Shown here: positions 1 through 6,305 of the stretch, piece by piece
Layout of the letters: each line of letters starts with the position of its first letter
Numbering within the stretch: the stretch's first letter is position 1
NCBI GenBank assembly: GCA_046341775.1
Contig: JBKDQQ010000079.1
Coordinates: forward strand, 1-11,097
Direction: 5' to 3'
DNA: 11,097 nucleotides
Source: SXXH01 sp041165735
GTDB taxonomy: Bacteria > Planctomycetota > UBA1135 > GCA-002686595
The notes under the pieces: generated by a model
The model's input: only the letters and a program-made list of their open reading frames with translations
Databases searched by the model: none
What the model was told of the DNA's origin: nothing
Program-made: the position numbers and the translations under genes

Positions 1-153
1 GGCGTGCCGTGCGTGACGACCTTGGCCGGCATCAGCGCCGTGGTCAGCGCGCTGTCCGCCCTGCACCGCGCCGATTGGAGCGTGCGCAGCGTCCAGGAGC
101 ACCTCGCCTCGCATCCCGGGAACGCGTTGCGCGTCCCCGCCATGGCGCGTTGA
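1..153 (+). CDS. carB: Carbamoyl-phosphate synthase large subunit, C-terminal end (partial)
   Basis: This is the last 50 codons of a gene that begins before the window; it ends at TGA 151-153. CarB makes carbamoyl phosphate from bicarbonate, ammonia (delivered by CarA) and two ATP, for pyrimidine and arginine synthesis in the cytoplasm. The visible part fits the end of the C-terminal MGS-like allosteric domain. It reads VPCVTTLAGISAVVSAL, then a short spacer, then VRSVQEHL, matching the E. coli CarB ending pattern (DTTLNGG...AMAL...VISVQEMH) in order and spacing. The catalytic ATP-grasp halves are outside the window, so whether the enzyme is intact cannot be judged. A strong hairpin follows 23 nt after the stop. 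The alternative is another MGS-fold protein, but the SVQEH ending favours CarB. Confidence 0.75.
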   Translation, partial: GVPCVTTLAGISAVVSALSALHRADWSVRSVQEHLASHPGNALRVPAMAR

Positions 154-176
154 GGCCGCATCGGCAGGACAACGGG

Positions 177-210
177 CGCGCCTCCGCCGGTCCGAGCCGG
201 CGGAGGCGCG
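177..210 (+). terminator. Perfect 14-bp hairpin after carB
   Basis: The arms at 177-190 and 197-210 are perfectly complementary (CGCGCCTCCGCCGG and its reverse complement) around the loop TCCGAG. The hairpin starts 23 nt after the carB stop. No U-run follows, only TCGCATTGCC. It is therefore either an intrinsic terminator of the U-poor kind seen in very GC-rich genomes or a 3' stabilising hairpin. The rest of the gap up to 346 shows no gene. Confidence 0.5.
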
Positions 211-346
211 TCGCATTGCCGCAAGCCTGAGCCGCGAGCGTCGGTCGAGCACCGCCACCCGAACGAAGGCACGCCCGGGAGGTCGGCGCTCCGGATCGGC
301 GTGGGTGGACCCGCGCCAGGAGCTATCCTCGTCCGGAGTCAGCCGC

Positions 347-1957
347 ATGGCCCAGCCGACGCCCACCGCGCTTCCCCGCCCCGCATGGGCCGCCGCATCG
401 TGCTGCGGACTGCTGGCGATCGCCTTGCGCCTCGTCGTGATGTGGGCGCCGCCGCTCGACATCTATTGGCATGGCGAGCCGTGGACCGAGGAGTGGATGC
501 GCGGCAACCTCGCGCACGAGATCGTGCACGGGCCGCTGTTGCCGCTGCAAGACCACCAGATCCCCTTCTGGGGCGGCATGAACTGGGTGGGCGTGCTGGC
601 CGCGCCCGCCTTCGCCCTCTTCGGCGAGACGCTCTTCGCCCTGAGGCTCGCGACCCTGCCGTTCGCCTTCGCCCTGGCGTGGGCGGGCTTCCTGCTGCTC
701 GAGCGTCGCGCCGGCCGTCGCGCGGCGTGGCTCGGGGGACTCGTGCTCGCATGCATGCCTCCGGGCTGGCTCTACGCGTCCGTCACCGCGCAGGGCACGC
801 ATTGCGAGCTGGCGTCGCTGGTCGTGGTGCTCCTGTGGCTGTGGAACGAGGACCGCTTGCGCGGCCACGCGCACAAGGGCTGGAGCTTCGCCAGCGGCCT
901 CGCCTACGGCGGCCACCTCAGCTTCGGCATCGGTCCCGCGCTCGCGCTGTTGCCGCTGCTCGATTGGGCGCGCGACAGGCGCTTCTTCCTGCGCGCCTCG
1001 TTCCTGCCGCGCCTCGCCGGGATCGCGGTCGGATCCGTGCCGTTCCTCTTCTACCAGCTGCGCTACGGAGGCGCGCTGCGCGTCTACGACGAGGACACCG
1101 TCGGCGGACTGTCGCTGCCGGCCGAAGTCCTTTCGCCGTGGACCAAGCTGGTCGACCTCGTGTCGCGCGATTGGGCGGACTCCTTGTGGCTCGCCTCGCA
1201 ACCGCGCGACGGCGAACGAGTCGTCGCTTCGATCGCGGCCCTCGCGCTGGCGCTCGGTTGGGCGTGGGCCGCCTGGCGTTGGCGGCGCGAACTGCTCGGC
1301 TGGATCGGCGCGCTCCTGCCTTGGCGTCCCGCGCGCGCCGAGCTCGACGCGTTCGCCATCGTGCTGGCCTGGCCCGCGGCGTACTTGGCGCTGTACTTGT
1401 CCGCGCCCTTCGGCCTCGGGTTGCGCGAATGGTTGATCGACTACCGCTACCTGCTGGCGCCGCAGCCCTTCGTGCTGATGGCGGGCGTCGCGGCGCTCGC
1501 CGCGTGGTCGGAAGCGGGCCCGCGCGGGCGGCGCTTCGCGACGGCCGGCCTGGTGGCGTGCGCGTGCATCGGCTTCGCGTGGTCGGCGGCGGCGCGCTTG
1601 GAATGGTCGCGCGCCGAAGCGTTGCGCGAAGCCCCCGGCGCGCGTCCGGCGGGCGTGGCCAAGTGCCTGCTGTGGAAGCACGGCACGGACCCCGAGCGCT
1701 TGTCGGCGTTCCTTTCGCGCATCGAGGAGCGCCGTGCCGGGGCCGAGCGCGACGATCTGCACCGCGAATTGGCGCGACTGCTGCGCATGATGGCGGCCGC
1801 GCAGGAACGGCAGGGACGCGCGCCGCGCGGCCCGCGCGACGACCCGCGACGCGCCTTGGCGGACGCGGCGCGGATCGTGCCTGAACCGCGCCGGGCCTGG
1901 TACGAGCTCGCACCGGACCCGGCGCGGCGGCCGGATGCCCCGACGGACGCGCGTTGA
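347..1957 (+). CDS. GT-C-like polytopic membrane glycosyltransferase (PMT/ArnT type)
   Basis: A 536-residue integral membrane protein. The N-terminal half resembles the GT-C superfamily (glycosyltransferase family 39 / ArnT-like), which moves sugars from polyprenyl-phosphate donors to extracytoplasmic acceptors. What is seen: a first membrane segment at about 19-35; an acidic outer loop (D38, E44, E48, E49), where GT-C enzymes keep catalytic acids; then GGMNWVGVLAAPAFALFGE and LFALRLATLPFAF at about 76-108, a typical GT39-like second block. More hydrophobic segments lie near 124-145, 154-167, 188-206, 220-236, 295-310, 335-353, 366-387 and 398-415. Residues 420-536 are hydrophilic, Arg-rich and probably cytoplasmic. 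ATG 347 is preceded by CGGAG. GTG 305 would add 14 residues but has a poorer ribosome site. Substrate and acceptor cannot be told. The gene converges with the HisH-like gene. Confidence 0.65.
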   Translation: MAQPTPTALPRPAWAAASCCGLLAIALRLVVMWAPPLDIYWHGEPWTEEWMRGNLAHEIVHGPLLPLQDHQIPFWGGMNWVGVLAAPAFALFGETLFALRLATLPFAFALAWAGFLLLERRAGRRAAWLGGLVLACMPPGWLYASVTAQGTHCELASLVVVLLWLWNEDRLRGHAHKGWSFASGLAYGGHLSFGIGPALALLPLLDWARDRRFFLRASFLPRLAGIAVGSVPFLFYQLRYGGALRVYDEDTVGGLSLPAEVLSPWTKLVDLVSRDWADSLWLASQPRDGERVVASIAALALALGWAWAAWRWRRELLGWIGALLPWRPARAELDAFAIVLAWPAAYLALYLSAPFGLGLREWLIDYRYLLAPQPFVLMAGVAALAAWSEAGPRGRRFATAGLVACACIGFAWSAAARLEWSRAEALREAPGARPAGVAKCLLWKHGTDPERLSAFLSRIEERRAGAERDDLHRELARLLRMMAAAQERQGRAPRGPRDDPRRALADAARIVPEPRRAWYELAPDPARRPDAPTDAR

Positions 1958-1970
1958 CGCGCCCCGTCGG
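1940..1970. terminator. Hairpin between convergent genes, overlapping a stop codon
   Basis: Outer arms CCGACGG (1940-1946) and CCGTCGG (1964-1970) enclose an inner stem GCGCG (1949-1953) / CGCGC (1958-1962), separated by a small internal loop. The apical loop is TTGA and holds part of the TGA stop (1955-1957) of the GT-C-like gene. The minus-strand HisH-like gene stops at 1980, nine bases away, so the structure could serve both convergent transcripts. There is no clear U-run on either side. Confidence 0.4.
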
Positions 1971-1979
1971 CCGCGCGCG

Positions 1980-2699
1980 TCAGCCGGCGGCGGCCAAGAG
2001 GGCCGCTTCCTCGCGCGCGCCGAACGGGCGCGGCGCGCCCCGCAGGCCCGCCTCGGCCGCCGCGCACCAGCGCGACAGCACATCGAGGCCAGCGGCTCCC
2101 GACAGTTCGGGACGGAACTGCGTCAAAAGCACTTGACCACGCTCCAGCGCCGCCACGTGCAGGCGCCCGTCCTCGGCGTAGGCGCTGGCCCATCCCGCGG
2201 GCGGCAACGGAACGCGGTAGCGCTTCTGGAAGGCGTAGCGGCCCGGACGCACGAAGCGCATCGCCCCCGTGGTGGCGACCTCCTCGAAGGCGCAGGCTTC
2301 CGGATCGGCGAGTCCGCGCTCGGCGCGCACATCGACGGCCTCGAGGCCCGGCGCATGCTCGCCGAGGATGCCGGCGCCGACGACTTGCACCGCCGTGCCC
2401 ACGACCAGGGTGGCCCGGCCGCGCTCGATGCGCTCGCGCACGGCTTCGGCGAGCCCCAGCTCCTCGAACCTGCGCGCGCCGCGCCGATGGCACGCGCACC
2501 ACGGCAGCACGACCGCGTCGGCGAGACGCAGGTCTTCGACACCGGACCAAGGACGGAGATGGCGTCCAAGCGAGTGGAAGGCGGCCTGCATGGCGGCTCC
2601 CTCCACGGCGCTGCACGGGCCCAGCACGCAATCCAAGGTGGCGTTCCCCGCCTGCGCCTCGAGGGCGCGGCGTCCGATCGCTGCGACAATGCTCTCCAC
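1980..2699 (-). CDS. HisH-like class I glutamine amidotransferase with degenerate active site
   Basis: A 239-residue protein that resembles HisH, the glutaminase subunit of imidazole-glycerol-phosphate synthase, over most of its length. Matches: ADAVVLPW (60-67) for the HisH VLPG strand; ELGLAEAV (80-87); HVAALERGQVLLTQFRPELSG (181-201) for the C-terminal block ending TQFHPEKSG; then AGLDVL. The family needs a Cys-His-Glu triad. Here the nucleophile motif (usually GICLGMQ) reads VVGTAVQVV (99-107), so Ala103 or a neighbour replaces Cys. The His of FHPE is Arg196, and only Glu198 remains. Glutaminase activity is therefore not expected. The start is GTG 2699, with GAAGGA seven bases upstream. 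No hisF or other his gene is adjacent. It could be a pseudoenzyme with a scaffold or binding role, or a decaying paralogue, but the reading frame is intact. Confidence 0.7.
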   Translation of the reverse strand: MESIVAAIGRRALEAQAGNATLDCVLGPCSAVEGAAMQAAFHSLGRHLRPWSGVEDLRLADAVVLPWCACHRRGARRFEELGLAEAVRERIERGRATLVVGTAVQVVGAGILGEHAPGLEAVDVRAERGLADPEACAFEEVATTGAMRFVRPGRYAFQKRYRVPLPPAGWASAYAEDGRLHVAALERGQVLLTQFRPELSGAAGLDVLSRWCAAAEAGLRGAPRPFGAREEAALLAAAG

Positions 2700-2762
2700 G
2701 GTTCGATCCTTCGTCGGCTGGCCGGGCTCCCCGCCGTCGCCGCCGATCCACCGTGGAACGAC

Positions 2763-2789
2763 CGACGCCGGCTGTCGGGGCCGGCGTCG
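2763..2789. promoter_or_regulatory. Perfect 10-bp inverted repeat upstream of the HisH-like gene
   Basis: CGACGCCGGC (2763-2772) and GCCGGCGTCG (2780-2789) are exact reverse complements around the 7-base loop TGTCGGG. It ends 63 bp before the GTG start of the HisH-like gene on the minus strand. It could be an operator, a leader hairpin or a second terminator for transcription arriving from the cluster to the right. The sequence alone does not choose between these. Confidence 0.35.
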
Positions 2790-3006
2790 CGTGTCGCGCT
2801 CAGGTTGTCCTGCGGAAGCTCACCGCTTCCATGGCGCCACCGACCCAGGCCCCGCGAGGGACATGGAGATACGGGAATGGTGCCAAGAGGACATCAGGCG
2901 CATGTTCGGATCCCACCATAGTCGTGGTTCGCAGGACGCGCAAGGCGCGCGGCGCGCCGATCCCGCGCATGGGACCCGACTCGTGCACGCGCCTCCACGA
3001 AACGAA

Positions 3007-3030
3007 CGGGCCCGGCGATGGCCGGGCCCG
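3007..3030 (-). terminator. Terminator-like hairpin after the GspM/PilO-like gene
   Basis: CGGGCCCGGC (3007-3016) and GCCGGGCCCG (3021-3030) form a perfect 10-bp stem with a 4-base loop. It lies 26 nt after the stop codon of the GspM/PilO-like gene, reading the minus strand. The bases that follow on that strand are TTCGTTTCG, a weak U-rich tail, which supports an intrinsic terminator closing the five-gene cluster. Confidence 0.55.
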
Positions 3031-3056
3031 CGGAAGACGCGCAGGGCGCGCGCGGC

Positions 3057-3608
3057 TCAGGGCGCGGTGCGCTGGCGCACGGTGATGCGCGCCTCGAAGG
3101 CCCACAGGTCGTTCGGCACCTCGTGGTCCTTCAAGCGCTTGTCCGCGGTCTCGAGCTTGATCTCGGTGACCTTCACCCGCGGCGAGCCCTCCTCGAGCAT
3201 GTAGAGGAAGTTCGTCAGGCGCGTGCGATCGAAGGAGCGGTCCTTGTCGCGGAAGTAGATGCGGTAGATGTCGTCGTTGATGCCCTTGCTGATCTGCTTG
3301 ACGTCCTTGTCGAGCTCGACGTTGCCGAGGTCGACCCGGGGCGTCGTGGCCTGGCGCCGGACGTAGCTCTGGATGTCGTCGGAGCCCGCGCCGGACTGGC
3401 CGTCGAGCGCGCTCTTCAGTTGCGTGTGCTCGTGGCCAAGCGTCATGAGCGCGACCATGTCCTTCTCGATCTCGGGCTTGGCGGCCGCGGCCTCGAGGGT
3501 CCGCAACTTGTCCTGCTCCTCCCAACCCAACCATCCGAGCACGGCCGAGCCGAGCAGGGAGGCGAGCACGACGCCGCGGGCGAGGTTCATGTCCTTGAAG
3601 AATCCCAT
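3057..3608 (-). CDS. Bitopic inner-membrane protein, GspM/PilO-like
   Basis: A 183-residue protein with a short cytoplasmic N terminus, one membrane segment (about 11-28), a charged helical stretch (about 30-70) and a periplasmic remainder. GspM and PilO proteins have this plan and pair with GspL or PilN in the inner-membrane platform of type II secretion or type IV pilus machines. The C-terminal part, with FLYMLEEGSPRVKVTEIKLE (134-153) and a closing FEARITVRQR strand (171-180), fits the small ferredoxin-like domain of those families. Direct sequence similarity is weak, so the assignment leans on topology and on its place nine bases after the GspL/PilM-like gene. GAGGAC overlapping the upstream stop codon supplies the ribosome site for ATG 3608. 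It appears to be the last gene of the cluster. Confidence 0.55.
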   Translation of the reverse strand: MGFFKDMNLARGVVLASLLGSAVLGWLGWEEQDKLRTLEAAAAKPEIEKDMVALMTLGHEHTQLKSALDGQSGAGSDDIQSYVRRQATTPRVDLGNVELDKDVKQISKGINDDIYRIYFRDKDRSFDRTRLTNFLYMLEEGSPRVKVTEIKLETADKRLKDHEVPNDLWAFEARITVRQRTAP

Positions 3609-3617
3609 GGGTCGTCC

Positions 3618-5300
3618 TCAGCTGTTCCCGGCGGGGATCTTGGTGCAGTCGACATCCACCACCAACCCGGTGATGGACATGCCCTGGCTGGTCTCCAGCG
3701 GCTTGGTGGGGTTCTTGTCGTCGAGCGCGAGGAACCAGGGTTGCTCGCGCAGCACGCGCTTGAATCCTTCGAAGTGCTCGGTGGCGAGCACCACGTCGTC
3801 GGCGAAGAAGGTCAGGTCCAGGTTGACGCGCACGAAGTCGCCCTTGCCCTGCTTGCCCTGCTGGTAGATGGAGTTCAGCTTGCGCAGCGAAGGCCGCGTC
3901 CCGCGGCCCGACTCGGCTTGCAGCACGCCCAGCACCGCCGCCATGCCCGTCAAGGCGGACTGGGGCTGGACCATCTCCGCGTCGCGCCCGAGGTCCTTCT
4001 TCATCTTGGCCACCTCGGCCATGATCATCCGCTGCATCGAGTCGATCTGCTCGTTGGGCAGCGCCTCGTTGTCCGGGTTCTTGAAGCCCTCGACCAGCTT
4101 GAGGAAGTCCGGCGACGGCTTGGCGAGGTTGCCGACGCGCGCAGTCTTCGCCTCGGGCACGAGCAGGTTGCGCGCGCTGTCGCGCCAGAAGACGAGGTCG
4201 GCCTTCAAGGCGTGCGTGTCGTCGAGCAGGCCGCGATACCACACGCCCATGCCCAGCACCACGAGCAGCGAAAGCACCATGAGCGGCAGCTCGAGGCGCT
4301 CCCATGTGCCGCTGTAGCGCAGCTCCTCGCGCCGCAGCGAGGCCTTGATGGCCCCGCCGCCCAGTTGGCGCACGGCGGCGCCATAGGCGACCACGTGCTC
4401 GGCCGGATCCGAATCGGGCGCGCCGGTCTCCGCCCCGAACACCTCGAGCAGCTTGACCTCGCAGTCGAGGATGGGCTCGCCGAGCAGGGCGGCGGCGCCT
4501 TGTCCGCAGACCAGCACGTCCTCGAGCGGATTGGCCGTGCGCGCGGCGGCGACGGAGCGCGCCAGCTCGCGCCGGATGCGCGTGGCCGCCACCGCGGCGC
4601 GGCGCTGCTGCTCGTCGGCGTCGACCACGGCGGCGGGTTCACCTTCCGGCGCCACGGCGGTCGCCGCCGTGGCGGCCGTCGCGGCCCCTTGCGCGCCGAA
4701 CGGGATGGCTCGCACTTCGCGCAGCTTGCCTCCGTCGACGATCACGACGCAGGTCGAGTGCTCGCCTACGTGCACCAGCACCTGGGCCTTGTCCGCGACC
4801 AGCAACCCGGCGGCGTTGGCGGCGTTGTAGACCGCGCTGCCTTCGAGCTCGACCTCCATCGGCTCGGCGCCGGCCTTCGCCAGCAAGTCGACCACGCGGC
4901 GCACGTCTTCCTTCTTGACGGCGGAGACGAGCAGCTGGCTGTTGTCGCCGGCGTTGTCGAGCTGCTCGAAGTCCACCACCGCGTCGTCGATGGAAAGGTG
5001 CGGGAACTCGCCTTCGACGTCGTACTTGAGCGTCTCCTCGATCTTGGCGCGGTCGGACAACTGCACCTTGTGCGTGCGGAAGGCGCCGAGGCCGATGTCG
5101 ATGGCGACCATCACGTCGTCCACCGGGGCCTTGGCGGCGGCCAGCGCCTCGCGCAGCACCTTGGCCGCGGCCGACTCGTCGCCGTCGCGCGGCAGCTCGC
5201 CGCGCGCGGTGGCCACGACCTTGTGCTTCTTCGCGCCGCCCTCGAGGACGACGAGCTCGAAGCGCTTCGGTCCGATTCTGATTCCGCAGGTTCTTGCCAT
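3618..5300 (-). CDS. GspL-like protein: PilM-type actin-like domain fused to a PilN-type membrane/periplasmic part
   Basis: 560 residues from ATG 5300. Residues 1 to about 320 resemble the cytoplasmic actin-like fold of PilM/GspL. MARTCGIRIGPKRFELVVLE opens the fold, VAIDIGLGAFRTHKVQLSDR and IEETLKYDVEGEFP (65-100) match PilM's conserved middle, and VLVHVGEHSTCVVIVDGGKL (174-193) is the second nucleotide-fold strand pair. One membrane segment follows (about 338-357). The periplasmic part (358-560) ends in a PilN/GspL-like domain (VRVNLDLTFFADDV at 490-503). Such proteins couple the cytoplasmic assembly ATPase to the inner-membrane platform of type II secretion or type IV pilus machines. An Ala-rich insert lies at about 203-245. 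No clear ribosome site precedes ATG 5300. An alternative GTG at 5363 directly abuts the upstream stop and would add 21 atypical residues. GspL versus PilMN cannot be decided without the rest of the machine. Confidence 0.7.
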   Translation of the reverse strand: MARTCGIRIGPKRFELVVLEGGAKKHKVVATARGELPRDGDESAAAKVLREALAAAKAPVDDVMVAIDIGLGAFRTHKVQLSDRAKIEETLKYDVEGEFPHLSIDDAVVDFEQLDNAGDNSQLLVSAVKKEDVRRVVDLLAKAGAEPMEVELEGSAVYNAANAAGLLVADKAQVLVHVGEHSTCVVIVDGGKLREVRAIPFGAQGAATAATAATAVAPEGEPAAVVDADEQQRRAAVAATRIRRELARSVAAARTANPLEDVLVCGQGAAALLGEPILDCEVKLLEVFGAETGAPDSDPAEHVVAYGAAVRQLGGGAIKASLRREELRYSGTWERLELPLMVLSLLVVLGMGVWYRGLLDDTHALKADLVFWRDSARNLLVPEAKTARVGNLAKPSPDFLKLVEGFKNPDNEALPNEQIDSMQRMIMAEVAKMKKDLGRDAEMVQPQSALTGMAAVLGVLQAESGRGTRPSLRKLNSIYQQGKQGKGDFVRVNLDLTFFADDVVLATEHFEGFKRVLREQPWFLALDDKNPTKPLETSQGMSITGLVVDVDCTKIPAGNS

Positions 5301-5363
5301 GGTAGTTGCGTGATGCGCCCGACTTGCGCGCGACGGGACTCCGCCCGGCGCGCCATGATCCAC

Positions 5364-5786
5364 TCAGCGCGCGTCCATTGCCAGCCGATCGAACTCGTCC
5401 CGCCCGGCGACGGGCAGGACCTTGTCCCGCACGATGGAACGGTAGCGCAAGCCCAGCTCGCGCAGCTCGGGCTCCATGTCCTCGGCGAGCCTGGCCGCGT
5501 GGCGCGCGCGCAGCTCGTCGAGGTCCGAGCGGTACTCCTCGAGCACCACCGACAGCAGTTCGCGGCGCTTGTCCGAAAGCTCGAAGCGCTCGGCCCGCAG
5601 GCGCGCGTAGTCCTCGACGCCCGAGGCCCGCCCGGCGACCACCGGCGCGGGGCGCGGCACGAGGAAGGCGCCAGCCGCGAGGCCGGCGCCGAAGGTCGTG
5701 GCGCACAGCAACACGATCCACAGGCGCAGGTCCTCCAACCTGCCCGCCTTGGACGGGGCGCCGTCGCCTCGCGACTCCTCGCTCAC
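5364..5786 (-). CDS. Small membrane-anchored helical protein, possible periplasmic sensor partner of the anti-sigma factor
   Basis: 140 residues. An N-terminal cytoplasmic stretch (1-20) is followed by one membrane segment (LWIVLLCATTFGAGLAAGAF, 22-41) and a charged, probably helical periplasmic domain (about 55-138) with long amphipathic stretches such as LLSVVLEEYRSDLDELRARH (77-96). This plan recalls CpxP/CnrX-type hooked-hairpin proteins, but sequence similarity was only judged by eye. The domain has one His and no Cys, so metal sensing like that of CnrX is not supported. Its GTG start overlaps the anti-sigma stop (GTGA, 5783-5786), which implies translational coupling and shared function. 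Function is otherwise unknown; it could regulate the anti-sigma factor or join the secretion platform encoded downstream. Confidence 0.6.
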   Translation of the reverse strand: MSEESRGDGAPSKAGRLEDLRLWIVLLCATTFGAGLAAGAFLVPRPAPVVAGRASGVEDYARLRAERFELSDKRRELLSVVLEEYRSDLDELRARHAARLAEDMEPELRELGLRYRSIVRDKVLPVAGRDEFDRLAMDAR

Positions 5787-6298
5787 CGGCGCGCGGCCTT
5801 CGCGCCCTCGGCGCGCTGCAAGGCCTCGAGCTCCTCGACGGCCTGGTCCATGGTCAGGCGCGGACGCTCGTCGGCGCGCAGACCCGCGCCCTCGCTCAAG
5901 CGGTTGTCGCGCGTGAACAGCACGATCATGATCGTGGCGGCGGCGGCCACGCTCGTCAGGCCGAGCACGAAGCGCAGCAGGCGTCCTTCGCCGCGCGCGG
6001 CGGGCTCGACGGGCGCCGCCGCGGCCGCGACGCGCGGCGTGTCGCGCGGGACCTCCGCGGCGGGTTCGGCGCGCGAGCCGCCCGCGAAGGCCGCCTGCGC
6101 GACCCGCGCCGCGAACCCCGCGGGCACGACGACCGGCTCGGGCTCGACGAACCAGCGCCGCAAGTCCTTGTGCGCCTGCACGCCCGTGCGGCAGCCGGCG
6201 CACGCCAGCAAGTGGCGGCGCAACGGACCGGCCTGGGCTTCGTTGAGCTCGCCGTCCAGGTACGGACCGATCAAGGTGGTGGCGTGGTTGCAGTTCAT
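5783..6298 (-). CDS. Zinc-finger anti-sigma factor, single membrane span
   Basis: 171 residues with the layout of a ZAS-type anti-sigma factor that holds its ECF sigma factor at the membrane until an envelope signal releases it. Residues 1-50 form the anti-sigma domain. Cys3, then YLDGELNEAQ (13-22), then HLLACAGC with His29, Cys33 and Cys36 (HxxxCxxC) are the expected zinc ligands. A Pro/Ala-rich linker (about 51-105) leads to one membrane segment (about 108-128) and a 43-residue periplasmic tail. The gene starts seven bases after the sigma gene ends, with GAGG just upstream of ATG 6298, and its stop overlaps the next gene. Release could be by proteolysis (RseA-like) or by a conformational signal; the sequence does not say which. 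Confidence 0.85.
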   Translation of the reverse strand: MNCNHATTLIGPYLDGELNEAQAGPLRRHLLACAGCRTGVQAHKDLRRWFVEPEPVVVPAGFAARVAQAAFAGGSRAEPAAEVPRDTPRVAAAAAPVEPAARGEGRLLRFVLGLTSVAAAATIMIVLFTRDNRLSEGAGLRADERPRLTMDQAVEELEALQRAEGAKAARR

Positions 6299-6305
6299 CT
6301 TGGCC

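Larger units (their letters stand above)
2700..3056. other. Intergenic region between the HisH-like gene and the GspM-like gene
   Basis: This 357-bp stretch contains no convincing gene. It holds the terminator-like hairpin of the secretion cluster (3007-3030) and a second perfect inverted repeat (2763-2789) upstream of the HisH-like gene. The middle, about 2810-2930, is less GC-rich than the flanking genes, as expected of non-coding or promoter DNA in this genome. A 56-codon minus-strand frame (2800-2970) was considered and not accepted. The promoter of the HisH-like gene is expected here but no clear -35/-10 pair was found. Confidence 0.6.

Noticed and set aside
2800..2970. A 56-codon minus-strand frame in the intergenic region before the HisH-like gene
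   Set aside because: It has no good ribosome site, third-position GC is clearly below that of the real genes here, and there is no recognisable motif. It more likely reflects non-coding DNA.
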